A stretch of DNA of 50,942 nucleotides from an uncultured Candidatus Saccharibacteria bacterium (GCA_946885745.1 CAMPGV010000002.1:1-50942); one strand, 5' to 3'; counted from the first letter of the stretch, positions 1-12,327 are shown. Made by a program: numbers and translations. The notes: a model not told the origin generated them from the letters alone.

Positions 1-668
<668 letters not shown>

Positions 669-804
669 GATGTTTCTGACGAATCAGAAACGTCTATAAA
701 ATAGACTGACGATGATATATCGCACCAGATAATAAATTACCTGAATGCGACATACGATTGATTTACTAAAAGTAAATCTTTCATATTGCACAACTAAATT
801 GTTA

Positions 805-833
805 ATGAACATTGTTCATCTGTTAAAGCTCCA
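805..833 (-). promoter_or_regulatory. rRNA leader boxA-like element and palindrome
   Basis: On the minus strand the leader reads GGAGCTTTAACA (821-833), close to the rrn boxA antitermination element TGCTCTTTAACA. Just downstream is a perfect 15-nt palindrome, ATGAACATTGTTCAT (805-819), that could be a hairpin or operator. Further down the leader are hairpins at 760-778 (gatttact/agtaaatc) and 671-690 (gtttctga/tcagaaac), the latter immediately before the 16S 5' end and possibly part of processing. Antitermination is inferred from the motif only. Confidence 0.55.
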
Positions 834-894
834 CAGCTTAGGTGTCGCGCTTCGTGGCTTGGATGTTTCCTTGCCGGCGACCAGACTGATACTT

Positions 895-924
895 AGCATA
901 ACGCACCAAACCGGGTGGCGTCAA
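895..924 (-). promoter_or_regulatory. rRNA operon promoter
   Basis: On the minus strand TTGACG (919-924), an 18-nt spacer and TATGCT (895-900) form a sigma70-type promoter. Transcription would start near 888, giving a leader of about 220 nt before 16S. It starts just 14 bp past the end of the preceding PAP2-like gene, so rRNA has its own promoter behind the gyrBA operon. Confidence 0.7.
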
Positions 925-937
925 CACTTTCTTCGAA

Positions 938-1372
938 TTATCTTGTCGCTAAAAATACAACTACACCGATTCCCATACCAAGAATAGCTCCAACAACTAC
1001 TTCTAGTGGCGTATGACCCCTGGCGGCGCGCGGTAAAATGATCTCTTTATTCTTACTCAGCGCAATAAGTGCATGGATAGCCAAACCCTGCTCGCCCGAA
1101 GAGCGGCGCACCATCATGGCGTCATACATGACAATACCGGCAAGCAAAGCAGCGACCGCGAACACCCCCGACTCAAAACCATCACGCAGGCCCACAACGA
1201 CACATAGCGCAACCGAAGTCGCGCTATGTGCACTGGGCATGTTGCCCGATAAGTAAAGTTGTCGGAAGTGATCGAAATTACGATTCTTCAGTGCCACGAT
1301 GATATATTTCGCACCCTGCGCAATAATCCACCCGGCGAGTACTGCAATAATATATGGTGACAAGATATTCAT
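938..1372 (-). CDS. Divergent PAP2 / DUF212 (YuiD-like) membrane protein
   Basis: A 144-aa integral membrane protein. Residues 43-51 carry GNMPSAHSA, the PAP2-type phosphatase signature, followed by hydrophobic helices and the conserved YDAMMVRRSSGEQ segment near residue 83, as in the DUF212/YuiD family. Members resemble acid phosphatases that act on lipid phosphates, but their substrate is not established. It starts 5 bp after the gyrA stop behind AGGGGAT, so it is probably co-transcribed with gyrBA. Family assignment is firm; activity is inferred. Confidence 0.85.
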   Translation of the reverse strand: MNILSPYIIAVLAGWIIAQGAKYIIVALKNRNFDHFRQLYLSGNMPSAHSATSVALCVVVGLRDGFESGVFAVAALLAGIVMYDAMMVRRSSGEQGLAIHALIALSKNKEIILPRAARGHTPLEVVVGAILGMGIGVVVFLATR

Positions 1373-1377
1373 ATCCC

Positions 1378-3894
1378 CTACTCTTCATCCTCACTTGCTT
1401 GATTTTGTTCTGGCATGAGGCCAATTGAGGCAACCGCATCACCATCATTGAGGCGCATAATACGCACACCTTGTGTCGTACGGCCCAGTGACGGGATATC
1501 CTTGAGTGCCACACGGATAGCCTGACCGTTAGTTGAGATCAGGAGCACCTCGCTGGCATCAGCTTCAAGTGTGCGCACTGAGACAATCGGGCCCGTCTTA
1601 GCCGTAACAACCGCCGCCTTAATACCGACGCCGCCACGTTTATGGCTTGGGAAGTTATTACTCTTGGTAATTTTGCCGTAGCCATTCTGACTAATAACAA
1701 GGAGTGGTGAATTCTCGTTATCAACAACGTCCATGCCTACAACGACATCATTTGGTCGGAGGCGCACACCGCGCACACCGCGAGCGGAACGACCCATTGG
1801 GCGAGCATCAGATTCATTGAAGCGAACCGCCTGACCAGCTGAAGTCGAGATAATCACGTCATTCTGACCAGTCGTCTTTTTGATCCAGCGCAGTTCATCG
1901 CCGTCGTCCAGCTTAATAGCAATCAAGCCATTGGTGCGGATATTGGCATAATCCTTAAATGGCGTCTTCTTGATCGTACCCTTTGTTGTCGCCATAAACA
2001 GGTAGCCGTCATCATTCGCATTCTTTTCGTGACGAATAATTGACGTAATCTTCTCTTCTGGCTGCATCTGAAGCAGGTTGACTACCGCAACACCCTTTGC
2101 CGCGAGGCTTGCCGCAGGCACTTCGTAGGCCTTAAGACGGAAGACGCGACCCTTATTTGTAAAGAACAGTAAGTAGTCATGGGTGCTGGTTGGGATGAGC
2201 TGATCAATGACATCTTCATCCTTCGTTGTCATGCCACGCTTGCCCTTGCCGCCGCGATTCTGGCGACGGTATTCACTGACGAGCGTACGCTTGATGTAGT
2301 TTTCATTCGTCAGCAAGATTACGGACTCTTCTTCCGGAATCAGCTCTTCGTCGCTGAATTTGCCAAGCTCATGATTAATGACCTTTGAGCGGCGCTCATC
2401 ACCATACTTCTCTTTCATTTCAAGAAGCTCTGCTTTGATGATGTCAAGAATTTCTTGCTCATCGGCCAAGATCTCTTCGAAACGCTTAATGGCTGCGAGG
2501 AGTGCTGCAAGTTCGTTCTCAATCTCTTCGCGAGAGAGTCCAGTCAAGCGGCGAAGCTGCATCGCGAGAATTGCGGCTGCCTGGATCTCACTAAGGGCAA
2601 ATTCCTTAATAAGGTTATTTGCAGCTTCCTCCTGAGTGCGGCTGGCGCGAATGATACGAATCACTTCATCGATGTGATCGAGGGCAATTTTGTAGCCTTC
2701 AAGAATATGCGCACGTTCCTTCGCCTTACGCAGCTCGTACTCAGTGCGACGACGGACCACCTTTTGGCGATGGTGAATGAATTCCTGTAGCATTTCCTGG
2801 AGGCCAAGAATCTTCGGCTGGATACCATCAATAAGCGCAAGCATGTTGTAATTAAAGCTTGTCTGCAGGGCTGTTAGCTTATAGAGCTGGTTAAGCACCT
2901 TCTTTGGATAGCCATCCTTCTTAACTTCTACAACGATGCGAACTTTACCACGAGAACTTTCGTCACGCAGGTCGCTAATGCTGATCTTCTTCTCTTTGTA
3001 AAGTTCAGCAATTTTCTCAACAAGTGATGCCTTATTTACACCATAAGGAATTTCAGTCACAACAATCTGGTGGCGACCCTTCTTTACCTCTTCGATGTCA
3101 GCAATGGCGCGCATTGTCACGCTACCACGACCAGTCAGGTAGGCCTGCTTCATTGGTGCGCCACCGTACACAGTTGCACCCGTTGGGAAGTCTGGGCCCT
3201 TTACGTGCTTGAGAAGATCATCGATAGTCGCATGCTCGTTATCGATCAGCTCGATCGAAGCATCCACCAACTCGCTTAGGTTATGCGGCGGGATGTTTGT
3301 TGCCATACCGACAGCAATACCGATCTGCCCATTAAGCAGTAGGTTTGGCACCTTCGCAGGAAGGACTACCGGCTCCTGCTCAGAGCCATCGTAGTTATCA
3401 CGGAAGTCGACCGTATCCTTTTCGATATCAGCCAACAGTTCGTCAGCAAAGCGCTGCAAACGCGCCTCGGTGTAACGACTTGCCGCTGCTGGGTCGCCGT
3501 CCATAGAACCAAAGTTACCCTGGCCTTGTACCAACGGGTAGCGGAGTGCCCATGGCTGCGCCAGACGCACCATTGAGTCGTAAATTGCCGAGTCGCCGTG
3601 CGGGTGGAATTTACCCATCACGTCACCAACGATACGCGCACTCTTTACAAACTTTGCGTTGCTGCGATTACCGTTAGTATTCATTGAGTGCAAAATACGG
3701 CGATGTACCGGCTTCAGTCCGTCACGGACATCAGGAAGCGCACGTTCAACGATCACGCTCATCGAATAGCGGAAGAAGTTATGTTCCATAACGTCCTCGA
3801 GTGTACGATGCTCAATGCCAGATACTGCTTCAGGGGTAACGATCTCGCCTTCTAGGGGCATATTTTCGTCGATTGGTGTATTGTCTTCGTTCAT
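1378..3894 (-). CDS. gyrA: DNA gyrase subunit A
   Basis: Catalytic and DNA-wrapping subunit of DNA gyrase, which forms an A2B2 enzyme with the adjacent gyrB product and introduces negative supercoils. At 838 aa it has full family length. The breakage-reunion domain holds active-site Tyr141 ([11 protein letters not shown]). The quinolone region [11 protein letters not shown] carries Ser102 and Asp106, equivalent to E. coli Ser83 and Asp87, so it looks wild type. A GyrA-box QNRGGKG (545-551) before the C-terminal pinwheel marks gyrase rather than topoisomerase IV. The tail is acidic (SEDEE). The ATG is 12 bp after the gyrB stop. Confidence 0.98.
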   Translation of the reverse strand: MNEDNTPIDENMPLEGEIVTPEAVSGIEHRTLEDVMEHNFFRYSMSVIVERALPDVRDGLKPVHRRILHSMNTNGNRSNAKFVKSARIVGDVMGKFHPHGDSAIYDSMVRLAQPWALRYPLVQGQGNFGSMDGDPAAASRYTEARLQRFADELLADIEKDTVDFRDNYDGSEQEPVVLPAKVPNLLLNGQIGIAVGMATNIPPHNLSELVDASIELIDNEHATIDDLLKHVKGPDFPTGATVYGGAPMKQAYLTGRGSVTMRAIADIEEVKKGRHQIVVTEIPYGVNKASLVEKIAELYKEKKISISDLRDESSRGKVRIVVEVKKDGYPKKVLNQLYKLTALQTSFNYNMLALIDGIQPKILGLQEMLQEFIHHRQKVVRRRTEYELRKAKERAHILEGYKIALDHIDEVIRIIRASRTQEEAANNLIKEFALSEIQAAAILAMQLRRLTGLSREEIENELAALLAAIKRFEEILADEQEILDIIKAELLEMKEKYGDERRSKVINHELGKFSDEELIPEEESVILLTNENYIKRTLVSEYRRQNRGGKGKRGMTTKDEDVIDQLIPTSTHDYLLFFTNKGRVFRLKAYEVPAASLAAKGVAVVNLLQMQPEEKITSIIRHEKNANDDGYLFMATTKGTIKKTPFKDYANIRTNGLIAIKLDDGDELRWIKKTTGQNDVIISTSAGQAVRFNESDARPMGRSARGVRGVRLRPNDVVVGMDVVDNENSPLLVISQNGYGKITKSNNFPSHKRGGVGIKAAVVTAKTGPIVSVRTLEADASEVLLISTNGQAIRVALKDIPSLGRTTQGVRIMRLNDGDAVASIGLMPEQNQASEDEE

Positions 3895-3906
3895 AAATAT
3901 TCCTTA

Positions 3907-5892
<1,986 letters not shown>

Positions 5893-5929
5893 TCACTTAT
5901 CAGACGTTCAGCTATTTACAATAGCTCTT

Positions 5930-5959
5930 ATTATACCAGAAAAAATATTGTTCACTCAA
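5930..5959 (-). promoter_or_regulatory. gyrB promoter
   Basis: Minus strand: TTGAGT (5954-5959), 18-nt spacer, TATAAT (5930-5935), preceded by TGG so the -10 is extended. Transcription would begin near 5924, directly at a 7-bp hairpin (agctatt/aatagct, 5908-5924) in the short 5' UTR. Confidence 0.75.
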
Positions 5960-5975
5960 GCTATTGTAGTGAACA
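5949..5975. promoter_or_regulatory. Candidate operator, inverted repeat TGTTCACT-N11-AGTGAACA
   Basis: A perfect 8-bp inverted repeat with an 11-nt spacer. Its left arm overlaps the gyrB -35 hexamer, and the whole element sits between gyrB and the divergent surface-protein gene at 6038. The half-site core TGTTCA recurs in the palindrome of the rRNA leader (805-819). The geometry suits a dimeric repressor; the regulator is unknown. Confidence 0.5.
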
Positions 5976-6037
5976 TATTTCTTATGCTAATCTTGGGGTA
6001 CACAGCACGAAAATAAACAAATATAGGCAATTTACAA

Positions 6038-7651
6038 ATGTTTCGAAAAATAGTCTCCAATCTGGCATTTAGCCCCGCTCTCGTGGGTCAACTTGGCTTC
6101 TATGCCAAACGCCTGCGCAAAGAAGAAGCCACCCGTCGTATTGGCCTCATTTTCACCGCCCTGGCACTCGTCGTGCAATCTTTTGCCGTCTTCACTCCAC
6201 CAGAGGTCACCAACGCTGCTAACGGCGATAATGTCATCTACAGTGGCGTCACTAGCAAAGAAGATCTTCTCGGTGTTTATGACCGTGGCATTGATAGTGC
6301 CGGTCGCAATGATATCCGTCAAATCTACACTCATTTCGGCATCTCCCGCCAAGATATCGCCAATGGCTCAATTGGCACCTACTATACTAATGACTTCAAT
6401 GGACAGATTAAGACCGTCGGACGCACCAACTGGGGTGTCAGTAATCGCCAACCTGTCGCCGTTACCGACACTAATACCACCGTTTATACGGGCGAATTCT
6501 CTGATGGCTACAATCACAAGCGCTGGCCAATGCGCGCGCTCGTCGGCCAACGATCAATTGACGGCCAGTGGTTTGCAATTACCCTGGACTGTGGCAACGT
6601 TGTTTACGTTGTGCCACCGCCACCAGTCAAACGGCCAAACGCCAGCTGTAGTACACTGACTATCACCCCTATCAGCCGGACAAAGATTCGTCTCAATGCG
6701 AGCGCTAGCACTGTTGATGGCGCAACTATCTCTGCCTATACCTACACAATTAAAAACGCAGCCGGTGCAGTTGTCAGTAACGACCGCATCGACGCCAGTG
6801 CGACCACCTCTCAGCTCGAGAAAACATTGCCTCGAGATGGCGCATACACAGCAACCGTCACTGTCAGCACTAGTGTTGGCGACAAGACAAGCGGTAGCTG
6901 CGCAACCAGCCTAAGCATCTCACCAGAGCCACGCTGCCCGCTCAATCCAGCACTCGTCGAGAGTAGCCCTGAGTGCAAGCCATGTGAAGGTAGCACCTCA
7001 GTCTGGTACAAAGATGACAAATGTAAGGCTGATTTTGACATTAGTAAATCAGTCAGTAATATCACTCAAAATATTGTTGATGCCAATGGCAAAACCGCCC
7101 AGCCAAATGACCAGCTCCGCTACACTCTGATGGTCAAGAACACCGGCACCACCACGGGCACTTACACCGTTGGCGACAGCCTCTCGGATGTCCTGGAGTA
7201 TGCCGATGTCGTTGACCTTGGCGGTGGCAGCCTGACCCAATCTGGCACCGTCTCTCACCAGGCACAGACCAGTAGCGCAGACCAGTCGCTCGTCACACCT
7301 GCAGTTACCTGGCCAAGCGTCACGCTAAAGCCTGGCGAAAGCGTTAAGAAGGTCGTCCTTGTGCGCGTCAAAGCCACTTTGCCGACTACGGCACTCAATA
7401 TGGCGAACATGATGTCGTATGACTGTAAGATGGCTAATACGTTCGGTAACACGCTCAGCGTTCCCGTCCAGTGTCCGCCAGAAAAAGTAGCCGAGACGGT
7501 TGTAGCTGAGCTACCGCATACTGGCGCAACTGAAAATATGATTTTTGCCGGCATAGTCCTAGCAATTGTCGCTTATTTCTACGCCCGCGCACGCCAAACA
7601 AAAAATGAGATTCGCCTAATTCGTCGTGATCTCCACGCAGGCACAATTTAA
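6038..7651 (+). CDS. Cell-surface protein with DUF11-like domain and LPHTG sorting signal
   Basis: A 537-aa predicted secreted, wall- or membrane-anchored protein. Residues 1-35 form an unusually long positively charged n-region before a hydrophobic core (IGLIFTALALVVQSFAVF) and cleavage near NAAN. Residues 200-300 look like an Ig/PKD-type beta domain. Residues 335-470 match the DUF11 'conserved repeat' (VKNTGTTTGTYTVGDSLSD). The C-terminus has ELPHTG (LPHTG at 492-496), a hydrophobic helix and a basic tail, the order expected for sortase substrates, though no sortase is in the window. The likely role is attachment or surface coat; the partner is unknown. Confidence 0.85.
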   Translation: MFRKIVSNLAFSPALVGQLGFYAKRLRKEEATRRIGLIFTALALVVQSFAVFTPPEVTNAANGDNVIYSGVTSKEDLLGVYDRGIDSAGRNDIRQIYTHFGISRQDIANGSIGTYYTNDFNGQIKTVGRTNWGVSNRQPVAVTDTNTTVYTGEFSDGYNHKRWPMRALVGQRSIDGQWFAITLDCGNVVYVVPPPPVKRPNASCSTLTITPISRTKIRLNASASTVDGATISAYTYTIKNAAGAVVSNDRIDASATTSQLEKTLPRDGAYTATVTVSTSVGDKTSGSCATSLSISPEPRCPLNPALVESSPECKPCEGSTSVWYKDDKCKADFDISKSVSNITQNIVDANGKTAQPNDQLRYTLMVKNTGTTTGTYTVGDSLSDVLEYADVVDLGGGSLTQSGTVSHQAQTSSADQSLVTPAVTWPSVTLKPGESVKKVVLVRVKATLPTTALNMANMMSYDCKMANTFGNTLSVPVQCPPEKVAETVVAELPHTGATENMIFAGIVLAIVAYFYARARQTKNEIRLIRRDLHAGTI

Positions 7652-7669
7652 TACCATACGAGGTGGAAT

Positions 7670-8245
7670 ATGAAACATAACGAGCAACTCTCTACTAGTC
7701 ACGAACAAATTGCCAATCCAGCTGAGCTTGAAGCGAAAGCCCACGAGCAACACAAAGCAATTCGCGACCAGCTTGAACGCAAGGCTGAACAGGCCCCGGA
7801 AAGACAGCTTGAAACCGCACGAAACGAGGCACTTGAGAAGGCTGTTTCGAAAGAAAAAGAGGCACACGCCGACACACACAAAGAACGCTCTCCTGCTGAG
7901 CGGCGACGTGGTGTTATTACTCGCAAAGAACGTGACGCCAGTTACACGGCAACCATGAAAGAAGTTCAGACACACATGTCATCGACTGAGCGTGCCTTTA
8001 GCAAGTTTATCCACCACAAAGCGGTTGAAGACGTCAGTGAAGCTCTCGGAGCAACTGTTGCTCGCCCTAATGCCATTCTTGCTGGCGCTATTATGGCCTT
8101 TGTTATTAGTCTTAGCGCTCTCCTTATCGCCAAGCACTACGGCTATCGCCTGTCTGGATTTGAAGCAATTGGCGCCTTTGTTGCCGGCTGGCTACTCGGC
8201 ATTTTATATGACTTCTTTAAAGTCATGATTACTGGTAAAAAATAG
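7670..8245 (+). CDS. Coiled-coil membrane protein, function unknown
   Basis: 191 aa. The first 110 residues are highly charged and rich in Glu, Lys, Ala and Gln, typical of a coiled coil. Two hydrophobic segments follow (about 134-153 and 163-182), with a short basic tail. The ATG follows AGGTGG, 18 bp after the surface-protein stop, so both are probably one transcript. It could link an envelope protein to cytoplasmic partners, but no known family was recognised. Confidence 0.8.
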   Translation: MKHNEQLSTSHEQIANPAELEAKAHEQHKAIRDQLERKAEQAPERQLETARNEALEKAVSKEKEAHADTHKERSPAERRRGVITRKERDASYTATMKEVQTHMSSTERAFSKFIHHKAVEDVSEALGATVARPNAILAGAIMAFVISLSALLIAKHYGYRLSGFEAIGAFVAGWLLGILYDFFKVMITGKK

Positions 8246-8266
8246 CCCTCACCCAGCGCAACTAAT

Positions 8267-8297
8267 ACGCTAGTCCAACTTGGGCTAGCGTATTTTA
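8267..8297 (+). terminator. Terminator between convergent genes
   Basis: An 11-bp stem acgctagtcca/tgggctagcgt (one G-T pair, 3-nt loop) is followed by attttaatt. It ends the 6038-8245 transcript and overlaps the last codons and stop (8285-8287) of the convergent ATPase gene. Confidence 0.7.
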
Positions 8298-11134
8298 ATT
8301 GAAACAGTAGTGTCTTCGTGATTCGCGTCGTCGCCGCGCAGTTTCAACTTATCAGCCGCAGGCGGCACTTCCCCACTCGGGGAGAATGGAGTAATTGGAG
8401 GTAGCTGTGGAGTCGAAGGAGGCGTAGGCGGCACAATAGTGTCTATGCTGGTACCGGAAGCGGGTGGTACTGCTTTATCCTGAGTTACTACTACAGGTGG
8501 CGCCTGCTGTGGTAGTGGAGGGACAGCTGACGGTCCACTTACTGGCGGTCGGCTACCTCCGCCCATTTGCTGCCGTTTAGCGAGCCACTCGTCAAGAAAC
8601 GAAGAGCTTGACCCGGTAGCCACGCTCGGGCCACTCACGCGCTGCTGCTGGGCTTTTTTAAGCGCCTCAAGCTTAGCACGCTTCTCGGCCGCCGCAGCCC
8701 CTAGGCGATCAAAGATATCCTTTTCGACCACTGCGCGAGGTTTGCCGTACTTCGCCGCAGATAGGCGCTTTAATGCACTATTTAGCTCAGGGTTTGCCTG
8801 CCCTAATGGAGGTACAAATGACATGCTAAACGGAGCCGAGGGCACATTATTAATCATGACACTTGTGACAGACTGGTAATTTGGCATCTTTGTTAGATCT
8901 TCAGCGTCGAAGGTTGGTGCAAACTTCTTCACCAAAATCTCTGCGTCAGTAATACCAATGCGCCCGCTAATGACCGTACCGACGTTACCAATAATCGCTT
9001 CGCGAATTTTATCCGTCAACTGTGTCATAAACTGGTTGCCGAGAATCAAGTTAAGTCGATACTTACGCGCCTCAGATAGGATCGATTCAAAGCTTTCAGT
9101 CGCAAAGTTTTGGAACTCGTCCACATAGAGCGAAAAGTCCTGACGCTGATCTTCGGGCGTATCGGCACGTCCCATCGCTGCTGCCTGGAACTTCATCACG
9201 AAGATAATACCAAGGAGCTTTGAATTCAGCTCGCCCATCTTGCCTTTGCTGAGGTTCACGAGGAGAATTTTTTTATTGTCCATAATGTCACGAAGGCTAA
9301 AACCGCTCTTTGTCTGACCGATAATATTGCGCATCGCATCATTGCTGATAAATGGACCGAATTTACTGACCACCCAACTAATCACTTCGCCAGCCTCATT
9401 GGAACGCTGCGAATTCGGAAACTCCTTTGTCCAGAAGTCGAGTACAGTCTGGTCAGTCACGTACTTCAGTTTGCTCTTCATAAACTCTTCATCAATCAGC
9501 AACTTTGGAATATCGATAAACGTACCGCCATTTGGATCCGACATCAGCAGGAGTGCGCAGTTACGGAAAATATGCTCCAAGCGAGGACCGACAATACCTG
9601 TATGCCCTGGGTCATATAGACCATATAGCATGTTGATTGCTTCCTGAACCAAGAAGTCTTTCTGGTCAGGGTGGTCATACTCAAACATATTAAGACCAAT
9701 TGGGTTGGTCATATCCCCTGGATTGAAGTAAATGACGTCCTCGACCCGCTCCTTCGGCACCTTACCCAAGAGTGCTTCAACTGAGTCTCCGTGCGGATCA
9801 ACAAAAGCAAAGCCACGGCCATCCATCATATCCTGAAACGCCAGGTTTTCGAGCATGACCGACTTACCCGTACCCGTTTGACCAATGATGTAAGTATGAC
9901 GACGGCGGTCATTAGTACTGAGACGAATTGGCTTCTTCACACCACGGAACTCATTGTAGCCAAGCAAAAAGCCCTCATCCATCAACTGCGTCGGACCATC
10001 AACTTGCTTCGAGAGCTGACGCTGCACCTGTGAGGTTGGGATATTCTTTTGGTCTGGCAAATGGAACAATGTTGCTAATTCGACACTATTTAAGATCGTT
10101 TGCGTCAAGCTTTGTGGAAAGAATCGGAAAATATACGCCGTCACCAACTCTTCGATATTCTTACTAATCGCAAACTTGAATCCATTAAAGCTAGGTGAAT
10201 CAAACAACGAAAAGGCGGCGACAATGTTCTTTAATAATGCCTGCGAGTGAGCGGCCGTGTTAGATGATACAACAACTCGAATTAACACTTCGTATCCAGG
10301 GTGACGCGTCTTCCCCTCTATAGCTTCAATTGTCGCCTGCTCTACTGAGTTAAGCTTTTTATCTTCTGGCTTTGCATCGCCAGCTTCTGGTGGTCGCCAC
10401 AAGGCCTCCATGAGCTCCTTAGGAGCAACCAGCCCTCCAAAGCCTGCCTTTTTCGTGCCCTTGTCTTTACTGATCTTTTCAGCCGCCGCAACAGAACCTT
10501 TTGTCCAGCCTTCGCGTGCAGGCCGTAGCAGCATCTGTATCGCCACGCCATCCTCGCGTGAAGCGGCAGACAGGGCATTAAGCAGCGCGCGTGCCGCATC
10601 GCGCTTCGACTCTTGATAGGTTGCGATTGGATAGACATAGCTCTTCTTGAGGGTAAATTCACCGCCAATCGTGCCGCTCATCTTACCAGTTTGGCTAAAA
10701 ATATTATGCTCCGCCACCTCTTCAAGACGCGCCGATGGATACGCAGCGGCAATCGCCTGACGCACGACGTCCTCAAGCACTGTCGGTACGACAGTGTAAT
10801 AGTAGACAAGCCCGCCGTGTGCAACCATCTCAAACGAAATATGACGCTGACCATAGACTCGGCTCTTAAAGCCGCGCGTCGCCGTGCTGGCGATTATGTT
10901 ATACATCACCTGTGCTTGGGATAATACCTCTTCGGTTATGTCCCGTTCATCACGACTACCGGCGTCGCGGTCGTCACTGCTTGGCGGTAAGTGAATAAGA
11001 AGAGGGACCATCTTGAGGCCACGTTCGTAATTCTTCGCCTCTCGCAGCGTCTTGCGGTACTGAGAGAATACAAAAAAGCCCACCCCGAGGGCCAAAAACG
11101 CCAAGATGAAAACACTGATAAACACTCCTACCAT
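8285..11134 (-). CDS. VirD4/TraG-like membrane-anchored ATPase
   Basis: A 949-aa protein with one N-terminal transmembrane helix (1-24), a long alpha/beta region, and an AAA+/RecA-type motor. Walker A is GQTGTGKS (418-425) followed by FVDPHGD, and Walker B is LYVDEFQ (669-675). The TraM-recognition/TraD C-like part has LGNQFMTQL. The last 120 residues are proline-rich and disordered. This arrangement is that of type IV secretion coupling proteins and DUF87/HerA-type translocases. It may move DNA or protein across the envelope, but no mating-pore genes adjoin it. Downstream member of an operon with the two genes above it. Confidence 0.85.
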   Translation of the reverse strand: MVGVFISVFILAFLALGVGFFVFSQYRKTLREAKNYERGLKMVPLLIHLPPSSDDRDAGSRDERDITEEVLSQAQVMYNIIASTATRGFKSRVYGQRHISFEMVAHGGLVYYYTVVPTVLEDVVRQAIAAAYPSARLEEVAEHNIFSQTGKMSGTIGGEFTLKKSYVYPIATYQESKRDAARALLNALSAASREDGVAIQMLLRPAREGWTKGSVAAAEKISKDKGTKKAGFGGLVAPKELMEALWRPPEAGDAKPEDKKLNSVEQATIEAIEGKTRHPGYEVLIRVVVSSNTAAHSQALLKNIVAAFSLFDSPSFNGFKFAISKNIEELVTAYIFRFFPQSLTQTILNSVELATLFHLPDQKNIPTSQVQRQLSKQVDGPTQLMDEGFLLGYNEFRGVKKPIRLSTNDRRRHTYIIGQTGTGKSVMLENLAFQDMMDGRGFAFVDPHGDSVEALLGKVPKERVEDVIYFNPGDMTNPIGLNMFEYDHPDQKDFLVQEAINMLYGLYDPGHTGIVGPRLEHIFRNCALLLMSDPNGGTFIDIPKLLIDEEFMKSKLKYVTDQTVLDFWTKEFPNSQRSNEAGEVISWVVSKFGPFISNDAMRNIIGQTKSGFSLRDIMDNKKILLVNLSKGKMGELNSKLLGIIFVMKFQAAAMGRADTPEDQRQDFSLYVDEFQNFATESFESILSEARKYRLNLILGNQFMTQLTDKIREAIIGNVGTVISGRIGITDAEILVKKFAPTFDAEDLTKMPNYQSVTSVMINNVPSAPFSMSFVPPLGQANPELNSALKRLSAAKYGKPRAVVEKDIFDRLGAAAAEKRAKLEALKKAQQQRVSGPSVATGSSSSFLDEWLAKRQQMGGGSRPPVSGPSAVPPLPQQAPPVVVTQDKAVPPASGTSIDTIVPPTPPSTPQLPPITPFSPSGEVPPAADKLKLRGDDANHEDTTVSIKIR

Positions 11135-11149
11135 ATACTCTACCGTCCG

Positions 11150-11566
11150 CTATTGCGGAGCGCCCAGTTCCCTACCATAGCGTTTACGTAGATAGTCTGC
11201 CTGCAGCTTCGCCACCTCTTGCTCGCGACGATAAGGATCATCCTTAGTCTGATCGATAATACGCTTTGCGCGGTCAACCCATTCTTTTTCAATTAAATCC
11301 TCGTCACCAGCGACAATCGGCGTGTCACCCGTTACCGGGATAGCAGTATCATCAACAACAGGCATCGGTAGCGGTGGCGGCAATACTGGCGCGACAGACT
11401 GCTGCGCGATAGCATTATCGCTTCTCTGCTCAATGCGCTCCCCGCCCTTCTCTACTGCCTGACCAAATTCAGGGCTTACTAGCTGGGGCGCAGCTTCAAC
11501 CTTTGTCTCATACGACACCACCGGTTTTTCTGATTCAAAATGAGGTGTAGGAGATTTTGGTTCCAT
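11150..11566 (-). CDS. Hypothetical proline-rich cytoplasmic protein
   Basis: 138 aa, no membrane segment. The first 90 residues are rich in Pro, Glu and Val and likely disordered; the last 45 are charged and helical (EKEWVDRAKRIIDQTKDDP, then YLRKRYGREL). Stop and next start are 15 bp apart, so it is translated with the ATPase and may be its accessory partner. The start is preceded by TGCTATACT ending 7 nt before the ATG, implying a leaderless mRNA. Family not recognised. Confidence 0.75.
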   Translation of the reverse strand: MEPKSPTPHFESEKPVVSYETKVEAAPQLVSPEFGQAVEKGGERIEQRSDNAIAQQSVAPVLPPPLPMPVVDDTAIPVTGDTPIVAGDEDLIEKEWVDRAKRIIDQTKDDPYRREQEVAKLQADYLRKRYGRELGAPQ

Positions 11567-11573
11567 ATCCGTT

Positions 11574-11579
11574 AGTATA
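11574..11579 (-). promoter_or_regulatory. Extended -10 (TGCTATACT) of the ATPase operon
   Basis: Minus strand TGC plus TATACT ends 7 nt before the ATG at 11566. A start point about 7 nt downstream would coincide with the start codon. No convincing -35 is visible. Confidence 0.55.
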
Positions 11580-11610
11580 GCATAAACACAACCGAGAATA
11601 ATACGACGAT

Positions 11611-11997
11611 TTAGCGGCTTCTTTTAGCGATATACACACAGCCCAAAACGGCAAACAGCAGGACCAAAATCGTCTCATACACCCCAACAGCGCCAACCGA
11701 CTGCATACCCAGTAGCATCACTGGAGCTAACGCCACTACCGAGCCGTAGTAGTAAGCTTGCTGCAACGTCAAAGAACGCAAAGGACGACGAACCGTCAAA
11801 GAGCCTGCCAGGCGCTCCGCCACACGACTGGTGCCAAAAATAAAAAACGTCAACGTACTAAGCGACGCGACGTATAACATAATAAATACAAAAAGTAGAC
11901 CCAGTGGGCCAATCGTTGCCGGTGTCGTAATCTGTAGAACGATAGTCAACAACACTACCGCGATAAGACCACTTGCTGCAATAAATTTCCCTACCAT
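11611..11997 (-). CDS. Small multi-pass membrane protein, unknown
   Basis: 128 aa with about four hydrophobic segments (5-23, 29-53, 82-100, 104-123) and an arginine-rich loop (RVAERLAGSLTVRRPLRS). TATAGT lies 6 nt upstream of the ATG (12004-12009), suggesting leaderless expression. It precedes the ATPase operon on the same strand, 45 bp away. No family recognised. Confidence 0.75.
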   Translation of the reverse strand: MVGKFIAASGLIAVVLLTIVLQITTPATIGPLGLLFVFIMLYVASLSTLTFFIFGTSRVAERLAGSLTVRRPLRSLTLQQAYYYGSVVALAPVMLLGMQSVGAVGVYETILVLLFAVLGCVYIAKRSR

Positions 11998-12239
11998 ATC
12001 CCCACTATATCAAAGAGTTAAATGTGCCTGAGTGGCGAGTTATGGTGTGTCGAAACAACTGTCCACCGCGAAAAATAACTATTGGGTGCGTGTCGTCACA
12101 AACTGCCACTCAAGGCGACTGACCGCTCCAGGAAGACCTGGGGCATATCGTTTTTATATAAGCATTCCTCGGTTCATAAGATATGATACCGGTACTCTCT
12201 TATATGCGCTCAATGTACAAACGTATGTTTGGCGGAGCA

Positions 12240-12327
12240 TCGATAGCGCCAACATCAGCTATCGAGAAATAAGGTGCGTGGCCTACATGTGTAAACCATA
12301 GTTCGAAGCGTTGGTGTCGCTATCGAG
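12240..12327. repeat. Three copies of GCTATCGA (one inverted)
   Basis: TCGATAGC at 12240-12247 is inverted relative to GCTATCGAG at 12258-12266, leaving a 10-nt loop. A further direct copy GCTATCGAG is at 12319-12327. The first two form a hairpin or a dimer site. No gene starts nearby. Confidence 0.6.

Noticed and set aside
12125..12144. Hairpin gctccagg/cctggggc as terminator
   Set aside because: T-run is 6 nt away and no transcript is evident upstream.
12032..12301. 89-codon ORF in the gene-free region
   Set aside because: No ribosome site, no domain-like composition, and it crosses the hairpin repeats; reads as chance.
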